A DNA stretch of 5,352 nucleotides from an uncultured Lachnospiraceae bacterium (GTDB taxonomy: Bacteria > Bacillota > Clostridia > Lachnospirales > Lachnospiraceae). Under the pieces are notes generated by a model. That model was not told where the DNA came from, did not search any database, and worked only from the letters and a program-made list of their open reading frames with translations. A program made the position numbers and the translations under genes. Below are positions 1-4,469 of this stretch, piece after piece (position 1 is the first letter of the stretch; the number at the start of each line of letters is the position of its first letter). The stretch covers positions 1 to 5,352 of the forward strand of contig CADBQE010000244.1 in NCBI GenBank assembly GCA_902796695.1, given 5' to 3'.

Positions 1-24
1 AGGGGTTCAAACAGGACGTTCCCG

Positions 25-53
25 TTGACACGCTTCGGAAAAAGTGGTACATT
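25..53 (+). promoter_or_regulatory. Sigma-A-type promoter of the antiporter operon
   Basis: A perfect -35 box TTGACA (25-30) is followed by a 17-nt spacer and a -10 box TACATT (48-53, four of six consensus positions). The TGG at 45-47 directly before the -10 box is an extended -10 (TGn) element, which makes up for the imperfect hexamer. Transcription would be expected to start near 59-61, giving a leader of about 50 nt before the ATG at 109. This is the only good promoter upstream of the two + strand genes, so it probably drives both. The boxes are seen in the sequence; activity is inferred. Confidence 0.75.
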
Positions 54-63
54 ATGGCTTCGT

Positions 64-78
64 GGGGTTTTACACCCC
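64..78 (+). other. Small 5' leader hairpin
   Basis: GGGGT (64-68) can pair with ACCCC (74-78) around a 5-nt loop, just downstream of the predicted transcription start. A T-rich stretch (79-88) follows. It could be a 5'-end stabilising hairpin or a weak attenuator, but five base pairs is marginal and may be chance. Confidence 0.25.
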
Positions 79-93
79 TTATTGTTTTGAGAA

Positions 94-100
94 AGAAGGA
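94..100 (+). promoter_or_regulatory. Ribosome binding site deciding the antiporter start
   Basis: AGAAGGA (94-100) is the Shine-Dalgarno site. It lies 8 nt before the ATG at 109 but only 2 nt before the in-frame GTG at 103. The spacing favours ATG 109 as the true start, making the protein two residues shorter than the longest open frame. Confidence 0.7.
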
Positions 101-108
101 TTGTGGAT

Positions 109-1425
109 ATGGTTGCATTGCTGTCGATCGCGGTTGCGATTTTCGCCGGGCTCATGATGACCCGCGTACTGGGGCGGTTCAAGCTGCCGGACGTAACGGC
201 TTATCTGATCGCGGGTGTGCTCATCGGGCCGTTCCTGCTGGGACGGCTGGGCGTGCACGGACTGGGTTTCGTCAATACGGAAAGTGTGGAAAAGCTCGGA
301 TATTTTTCGGATATGGCCCTGGGCTTCATCGCCTTCTCCATCGGTTCCGAATTTAATCTGACCGCGGTAAAGCATACCGGAAAGCAGGCCGCCGTGATCG
401 GCGTGGTGCAGGCGGTCATGGCCGCGGTCCTGGTGGACCTGTCGCTGATCCTGCTGCATTTTATTTTCCCGGATGCGATCTCCCTGCCGGCCGCGATCAC
501 GCTGGGCGCCATTGCCTCCGCTACGGCGCCGGCCGCCACGCTGATGGTGGTCCGCCAGTACAAAGCCAAAGGCGAGCTGACCTCTCTGCTGCTGCCCATC
601 GTCGCGCTGGACGATGCGGTCGGCCTGGTGCTGTTTGCCGTTTCCTTCGGGATCGCGCGCGCGATCAGTTCCGGAAGTCCGGACCTGATCTCTATTCTGG
701 TCAACCCCGTGCTGGAGATCATCTTCTCGCTGCTTCTGGGCGCACTGGCCGGTCTTGTTCTGAAATATCTGGAAACGATGTTCCATTCCAACACGAACCG
801 GCTGGCCATGACCATCGCGTTTATTTTCCTGACCGTGGCGCTGTCCATGCTGAAGATCCCGGTCGGCCCGGTCACGATCGGATTTTCCTCGCTGCTGGTC
901 TGCATGATGCTGGGCACCCTGTTCGTGAATATTTCCCCGCTGGCGGAAGACCTGATGGGGCGGGCCAACCGCTGGTCTTCGCCGCTGCTGGTGCTTTTCT
1001 TTGTGCTGAGCGGTGCAGATCTGAACTTGACAGTTTTCTCTCAGGGTACTATTATTCTGATAGGAATTGTCTATATTATCGTACGCTGTTTAGGGAAATA
1101 CATCGGGGCGTCTCTGTCCGCCCGCGCCATGGGCTGCAGTGAAAAAGTGGTGAAGTATCTGGGCATTACCCTCTTTCCGCAGGCCGGTGTGGCGCTGGGC
1201 ATGTGCGTGACGGCCGCTCAGCTGCCGGGCGACGGGCCGCTGATCCGCAATATCGTTCTGTTTGCGGTTCTGGTCTATGAGATCGTCGGTCCGTTGATGA
1301 CCAAGTGGGCGCTGACGAAGGCCGGCGATATTCAGCCCAAAACGCAGGAGCTGCTGAGCCGCCGCCAGAAGAAGCTGGAGGAAGTCAAGGACAAGCCCCT
1401 GCTGCAGAAAAAGTCCCGCCGGTAA
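109..1425 (+). CDS. Cation:proton antiporter, CPA2 (Kef/NapA-like) family, membrane domain only
   Basis: This 438-residue integral membrane protein should exchange monovalent cations (Na+ or K+) for protons across the cytoplasmic membrane, for pH and salt homeostasis. It is hydrophobic nearly end to end, with about 12-13 likely membrane segments. Family marks are a TAPAAT motif at about 139-144 (the unwound-helix site), an adjacent aspartate pair in ALDDAVG at 168-169 (the ion-binding position), PQAGVALG at about 357-364, and GPLMTKWAL near the end. The paired Asp is typical of electrogenic exchangers such as NhaA and NapA, whereas KefC has Gln-Asp. Stoichiometry is inferred only. The protein ends in a charged tail of about 35 residues, rich in Lys and Arg. 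It has no TrkA-N/RCK nucleotide-binding domain, so it is not a full-length KefB/C. It is first in a two-gene operon. Which ion it carries cannot be told from sequence. Confidence 0.92.
   Translation: MVALLSIAVAIFAGLMMTRVLGRFKLPDVTAYLIAGVLIGPFLLGRLGVHGLGFVNTESVEKLGYFSDMALGFIAFSIGSEFNLTAVKHTGKQAAVIGVVQAVMAAVLVDLSLILLHFIFPDAISLPAAITLGAIASATAPAATLMVVRQYKAKGELTSLLLPIVALDDAVGLVLFAVSFGIARAISSGSPDLISILVNPVLEIIFSLLLGALAGLVLKYLETMFHSNTNRLAMTIAFIFLTVALSMLKIPVGPVTIGFSSLLVCMMLGTLFVNISPLAEDLMGRANRWSSPLLVLFFVLSGADLNLTVFSQGTIILIGIVYIIVRCLGKYIGASLSARAMGCSEKVVKYLGITLFPQAGVALGMCVTAAQLPGDGPLIRNIVLFAVLVYEIVGPLMTKWALTKAGDIQPKTQELLSRRQKKLEEVKDKPLLQKKSRR
1027..1055 (+). promoter_or_regulatory. Candidate internal promoter within the antiporter gene
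   Basis: A perfect -35 TTGACA (1027-1032), a 17-nt spacer and TATTAT (1050-1055, five of six consensus positions) sit inside the antiporter coding sequence on the sense strand. Predicted initiation near 1062 would give a transcript carrying the downstream Gate-domain gene with a leader of about 400 nt. The match is at least as good as that of the operon promoter at 25-53, and it lies in an unusually AT-rich patch. Whether it is used is unknown. Confidence 0.5.
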
Positions 1426-1444
1426 ACAGCTGCGAACGCTTCAC

Positions 1445-1451
1445 GAAAGGA
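1445..1451 (+). promoter_or_regulatory. Ribosome binding site deciding the start of the Gate-domain gene
   Basis: GAAAGGA (1445-1451) lies 6 nt before the ATG at 1458. The open frame extends back to an ATG at 1305. That stretch overlaps the antiporter gene, has no hydrophobic character and encodes Pro/Ala/Glu-rich sequence typical of an out-of-frame reading, so 1458 is taken as the start. Confidence 0.8.
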
Positions 1452-1457
1452 TTTGAC

Positions 1458-2663
1458 ATGGAAGAACATCCGCAGAATCCCGCGGCCGATAACAGAAAGC
1501 AGCACTGGACCACGCCTTTTATCTTCCTGATGCTTCTGATCGCCGCCGTCACCGGATTCGCTCTGGTCATGGGGCTGCCGAACTTTCTGAGCACGACCAT
1601 GAACACGGCGTTTTCCCTGCTGATCGACACCTGCTTCTATATCATGGCCATCGCCGTGATCATGGGAGCGCTGGACTCGCTTCTGACGGAGTTCGGCGTG
1701 GTGGATCTTCTGAACAAGCTGCTGAACCCGTTAATGAAGCCGCTCTACGGCCTGCCCGGCGCAGCGGCTCTGGGTGTGGTCTCCACTTATCTGTCGGACA
1801 ATCCGGCTATTCTGTCCCTGGCAGAGGAGCGCGGCTTCCGCAAATATTTCAAGAAATATCAGTTCTATGCCCTGACCAACCTGGGCACGGCATTCGGCAT
1901 GGGCATTATCGTATCCACGTTCATGCTGGGCCTTACGGTTCCGGGCGGCCATCTGCTGGGCGCGGTTCTGATCGGCAACCTGGGCGCGGTGATCGGAAGC
2001 ATCGTAAGCACGAGGCTGATGATCCGTCAGACCCGGAAGGAATTCGGGGAAGATGAATATGCGGAGGACGTGCATGTGACCATGGCGGAGTATTTTCCGC
2101 TCACGCATCACATGAGCCGCCGCAAAAAGAAAAGACCCAGCATCGGCATGCGGGTCCTGAATGCGGCCTTAAACGGCGGCAAGGGGGGTGTCGAGATCGG
2201 GCTGTCCATTATCCCGGGCGTTCTGGTGGTCTGCACGATCGTGATGCTGCTGACCAAGGGGCCTTCGGCGGACGGCACGTATACCGGCGCGGCCTATGAA
2301 GGGATCGCGCTGCTGCCGCGGATCGCGGAAAAGCTGAATTTTGTGCTGCAGCCGCTGTTCGGCTTTGCTTCCACGGAAGCGATCGCCGTCCCCATCACCG
2401 CACTGGGATCGGCCGGTGCCGCGACCGGCATTGTCCGGGATCTGGCGGCGGCCGGACTGGCCAACGCGCATGACATTTCGGTATTCACGGCCATGTGCAT
2501 GTGCTGGAGCGGGTATCTCAGCACGCACGCCTCCATGATGCAGGCGTTAAAGCGGCCGGATCTGACCGGCAAGGCCATTGTCAGCCACACGATAGGCGGG
2601 CTGGCGGCCGGCATCGCGGCCAACTGGCTGTTCCGTTTATTTCTTCTGATCGTCGGAGGCTGA
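1458..2663 (+). CDS. Gate (nucleoside recognition) domain integral membrane protein
   Basis: This is a 401-residue polytopic membrane protein of the Gate/nucleoside-recognition superfamily (the fold of SpmA/SpmB, YjiH and part of the FeoB and CNT proteins). Likely membrane segments lie at about 19-40, 50-72, 138-160, 164-187, 248-267, 340-360 and 376-399. The two halves look related: a PLYG motif at 95-98 begins a small-residue-rich gate segment in the first half, and PLFG at 299-302 does so in the second. Between them is a hydrophilic stretch (about 188-245) containing an RRKKKR cluster at 221-226, probably cytoplasmic by the positive-inside rule. The family name reflects similarity to nucleoside transporters; the substrate is unknown and could be a nucleoside, an ion or another solute. 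It follows the antiporter by 32 nt and is probably co-transcribed with it. Its last 27 bp overlap the end of ecfA2 on the other strand. The family is fairly certain, the function is not. Confidence 0.82.
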   Translation: MEEHPQNPAADNRKQHWTTPFIFLMLLIAAVTGFALVMGLPNFLSTTMNTAFSLLIDTCFYIMAIAVIMGALDSLLTEFGVVDLLNKLLNPLMKPLYGLPGAAALGVVSTYLSDNPAILSLAEERGFRKYFKKYQFYALTNLGTAFGMGIIVSTFMLGLTVPGGHLLGAVLIGNLGAVIGSIVSTRLMIRQTRKEFGEDEYAEDVHVTMAEYFPLTHHMSRRKKKRPSIGMRVLNAALNGGKGGVEIGLSIIPGVLVVCTIVMLLTKGPSADGTYTGAAYEGIALLPRIAEKLNFVLQPLFGFASTEAIAVPITALGSAGAATGIVRDLAAAGLANAHDISVFTAMCMCWSGYLSTHASMMQALKRPDLTGKAIVSHTIGGLAAGIAANWLFRLFLLIVGG

Positions 2664-3503
2664 AAGCACGCGCAGGATCTCGGCTTCCGCTTCCTCTACC
2701 GTAAGGGCGTCCGTATTTACCGGGACGCCTTTTTCTTTTAAGCGGATCAGGATGCGGGTCACTGCGGGCAGGGCCAGACCCAGGCCGGTCAGTTCATCGC
2801 CCCGGGCAAAAATCTCGCGCGGCGTACCCGCCATCACGGCTTCGCCGCTGCTTAGGACAATGATCCGGTCCGCGAGGGAGGCCACGTCGTCCATACTGTG
2901 GGAAACGATCACGATCCCCATGCCCTTCTCTTCGCGCAGGCGCCTGAATTCGGCCAGCAGCTCTTCCCGGCCTTCGGGATCCAGGCCCGCCACCGGCTCA
3001 TCCACCACCAGGATGCCCGGCTCCATGGCCAGAACACCGGCGATGGCGGCCCGGCGCTTTTCACCGCCGGAAAGATCAAAGGGGGAGCGGGTCTCGTATT
3101 CCGGCCCCAGGCCCACGGCAGCCATAGCGGCGCGGGCGCGCTTCAGGCAGGTCTCCTCATCCAGGCCCTGGTTCTTCGGGCCGAAGCAGATATCTTTCAG
3201 AATATCCGATTCGAACAGCTGGTATTCGGGGTACTGGAAGACCAGGCCCACGCGGCTGCGCAGCTGTCTTCTGTCATAGCCCTCCGCGAAAATATCCTGA
3301 TCATCCAGGAAAACTTTCCCGCTCATCGGCCGGTTGAGGCCGTTCATCATTTGAATTAACGTAGATTTTCCTGAGCCGGTCGAGCCGATCAGAGCCAGGA
3401 TCTCTCCGCTTTTTACGGTCAGGCTGAGCGGCTTTAAGGCTTCCGTTTCCATGGGCGTGCCCGCTTCATAGGTGTAGGCGACCTGTTCCAGGCGAAGGAT
3501 CAT
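2637..3503 (-). CDS. ecfA2: ECF transporter ATP-binding protein EcfA2
   Basis: This is one of the two cytoplasmic ATPases of the energy-coupling factor module, which powers uptake of vitamins or metal ions captured by separate S-components. The protein has 288 residues, normal for the family. It shows Walker A GSTGSGKST (40-48), the Q-loop glutamine at 90 in VFQYPEYQLF, signature LSGGEKRR (144-151), Walker B ILVVDEP with catalytic Glu169, D-loop GLDP (173-176) and switch His202. The GTPMETEAL stretch (15-23) and the DEPVAGLDP form mark it as EcfA2 rather than EcfA1. All catalytic residues are intact. Its ATG overlaps the ecfA1 stop codon (ATGA), implying translational coupling, and GGAGGG inside ecfA1 provides the ribosome site. 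No ecfT follows; the gene instead runs 27 bp into the convergent Gate-domain gene. The C-terminal codons (about residues 255-268) coincide with a + strand terminator hairpin. Confidence 0.95.
   Translation of the reverse strand: MILRLEQVAYTYEAGTPMETEALKPLSLTVKSGEILALIGSTGSGKSTLIQMMNGLNRPMSGKVFLDDQDIFAEGYDRRQLRSRVGLVFQYPEYQLFESDILKDICFGPKNQGLDEETCLKRARAAMAAVGLGPEYETRSPFDLSGGEKRRAAIAGVLAMEPGILVVDEPVAGLDPEGREELLAEFRRLREEKGMGIVIVSHSMDDVASLADRIIVLSSGEAVMAGTPREIFARGDELTGLGLALPAVTRILIRLKEKGVPVNTDALTVEEAEAEILRVLSASDDQKK
2703..2738 (+). terminator. Rho-independent terminator of the + strand operon, inside ecfA2
   Basis: GGCGTCC (2706-2712) pairs perfectly with GGACGCC (2723-2729) around a 10-nt loop, and flanking A/G and T bases can extend the stem. 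A T-rich tract follows (five T, one C, then four T, 2730-2739). It begins 40 nt after the stop codon of the Gate-domain gene, as expected for that operon's terminator. It lies wholly within the convergent ecfA2 coding region, where the T-tract encodes the Lys-Glu-Lys of LKEKGV. The flank on the other side has no comparable A-run, so it should act on the + strand only. Confidence 0.8.
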
Positions 3504-4375
3504 GCGGGCTGCCCTCCGTTCTTGCGGTACTGCCGGGCCAGCGCTTCCGCCAGGACTTCCTCGCTGCAGATGCCTTTTTCCAGCGGGATCCCGCGGTGCC
3601 GCAGCGCGTCCGCCAGCGCGGTGACGGGCGGGACGGTCAGCCCCCGCTCCCGCAGGGCTTCCGGACGGGAAAAGATCTCCCGCGGCGTTCCGTCCATGAC
3701 CAGCTGCCCGCGGTCCATGATCAGCAGGCGGTCCGCCAGGGCCGCTTCCTCCATATGGTGCGTGATCAGCAGCACGGTGATGTGCTCCTGCCGGTTCAGT
3801 TCCTGCACGGTGGTCAGCACTTCTTCCCGGCCGCGGGGATCCAGCATGGACGTGGATTCGTCAAACACGATGCAGCGCGGCTTCATGGCCAGCACGCCCG
3901 CAATGGCGACCCGCTGCTTCTGGCCGCCCGACAGGCGGTGCGGCGCGGTCTTCGCATACGCGGCCATCCCGACCTTCGTCAGCGCGTTTTCCACGCGCGT
4001 CCAGATGTCTTCCGTGGGCACGCCGATATTTTCCGGACCGAATCCCACGTCCTCCTCCACCATCGTAAGCACGATCTGGTTGTCCGGGTTCTGGAAGACC
4101 ATGCCGGCCGCCGTGCGGATATTCCACAGCTTGTCTTCGTCGGCGGTATTCATTCCCTCGATCCAGACGGTTCCCTCCGTGGGGGTAAGAAGCGCGTTGA
4201 TGTGGCGCGCCAGCGTGGATTTGCCGGACCCGTTGCGTCCCAGGATCGCGACAAATTCGCCCGGTTCCACGCTCAGATCCAGTCCCCGCAGGGCCCGGTT
4301 CTTCTGTTCGGTCTCACCGTCCGGATCGGGGACGGTAAAATCATAGATCAGGTTTTCGGTACGGATGACAGCCAT
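3500..4375 (-). CDS. ecfA1: ECF transporter ATP-binding protein EcfA1
   Basis: This is the second cytoplasmic ATPase of the ECF module, expected to form a heterodimer with EcfA2 that couples to the membrane protein EcfT and swappable S-components. It has 291 residues, normal for the family. It shows Walker A GRNGSGKST (46-54), the Q-loop Gln95 in VFQNPDNQIV, signature LSGGQKQR (148-155), Walker B CIVFDE with catalytic Glu173, D-loop SMLDP (176-180) and switch His206 in ITHH. The FQNPDNQ and DESTSMLDP forms are characteristic of EcfA1 (family knowledge). The start ATG is preceded 5 nt upstream by GAGAG, a modest ribosome site. Its stop overlaps the ecfA2 start by 4 bp, so the two are one transcription and translation unit. 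A strong hairpin terminator ends 14 nt before the start codon and I see no convincing promoter, so expression may depend on readthrough from rpoC. Confidence 0.95.
   Translation of the reverse strand: MAVIRTENLIYDFTVPDPDGETEQKNRALRGLDLSVEPGEFVAILGRNGSGKSTLARHINALLTPTEGTVWIEGMNTADEDKLWNIRTAAGMVFQNPDNQIVLTMVEEDVGFGPENIGVPTEDIWTRVENALTKVGMAAYAKTAPHRLSGGQKQRVAIAGVLAMKPRCIVFDESTSMLDPRGREEVLTTVQELNRQEHITVLLITHHMEEAALADRLLIMDRGQLVMDGTPREIFSRPEALRERGLTVPPVTALADALRHRGIPLEKGICSEEVLAEALARQYRKNGGQPA
3512..3517 (-). promoter_or_regulatory. ecfA2 ribosome binding site inside ecfA1
   Basis: On the - strand GGAGGG lies 8 nt before the ecfA2 ATG and within the last codons of ecfA1. It is a near-ideal Shine-Dalgarno. 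Together with the ATGA start-stop overlap it supports both the chosen start and coupled, roughly equal synthesis of the two ATPases. Confidence 0.75.
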
Positions 4376-4389
4376 AGATACTCTCTTCT

Positions 4390-4419
4390 AAAAATACGGG
4401 CGGCTGTGAAGCCGCCCGT
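4390..4419 (-). terminator. Rho-independent terminator after rpoC
   Basis: A perfect 10-bp GC-rich stem (4396-4405 with 4410-4419) closes a 4-nt loop. On the - strand it is followed by ATTTTT, the T-run being the complement of 4390-4394. This is a strong intrinsic terminator for transcripts coming from rpoC, whose stop codon is 51 nt upstream. On the + strand only a short broken T-run follows, so activity there would be weak. Its T-tract ends 14 nt before the ecfA1 start codon, so it could also act as an attenuation point for ecfA1-ecfA2. Confidence 0.85.
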
Positions 4420-4428
4420 TTGTCTGGC

Positions 4429-4446
4429 AGGCCGCAGGTCCGGCCT
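4429..4446 (-). other. Hairpin in the rpoC-ecfA1 gap
   Basis: AGGCCG (4429-4434) pairs with CGGCCT (4441-4446) around a 6-nt loop. No T-tract follows on either strand. It lies between the rpoC stop and the terminator and may be a 3'-end structure of the rpoC message, or chance in GC-rich DNA. Confidence 0.4.
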
Positions 4447-4449
4447 TAC

Positions 4450-4464
4450 GGGACTTTGCGTCCC
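4450..4464. other. Short hairpin just after the rpoC stop
   Basis: GGGAC (4450-4454) pairs with GTCCC (4460-4464) around a 5-nt loop, 5 nt beyond the rpoC stop codon. On the + strand it is followed by TGTTTT, so it could weakly terminate antisense transcripts entering rpoC. Five base pairs is marginal. Confidence 0.3.
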
Positions 4465-4469
4465 TGTTT

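Noticed and set aside
54..356. 100-codon + strand frame starting in the -10 region
   Set aside because: It is out of frame with the antiporter, starts before the predicted transcription start, has no ribosome site and no recognisable content.
79..786. 235-codon open frame on the - strand
   Set aside because: It is antisense to the antiporter, and its product is a Gln/Arg/His/Asp-rich string without domains or membrane segments, a common artefact of GC-rich codon usage.
201..968. 255-codon open frame on the - strand
   Set aside because: It is antisense to the antiporter and Ser/Ala/Arg-rich with no recognisable motif; the sense frame carries clear family motifs.
1305..1457. Upstream extension of the Gate-domain reading frame
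   Set aside because: It overlaps the antiporter out of frame and encodes non-membrane low-complexity sequence; the good ribosome site at 1445-1451 supports the ATG at 1458.
2555..2570. GCCGG/CCGGC hairpin as a - strand terminator for ecfA2
   Set aside because: The stem is only 5 bp and on the - strand is followed by a weak three-T run, so it is not convincing as an intrinsic terminator.
2752..3359. Two overlapping + strand frames opposite ecfA2
   Set aside because: Both are low-complexity shadows of the intact ATPase gene, and the first lies just beyond a + strand terminator.
3522..4346. 274-codon + strand frame opposite ecfA1
   Set aside because: It is a Ser/Arg-rich antisense shadow of the ABC ATPase gene with no start signal.
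4376..4469. Riboswitch upstream of ecfA1
   Set aside because: ECF genes for single vitamins often have riboswitches, but this gap is under 100 nt and its hairpins match no riboswitch core I recognise; a plain rpoC terminator explains it.
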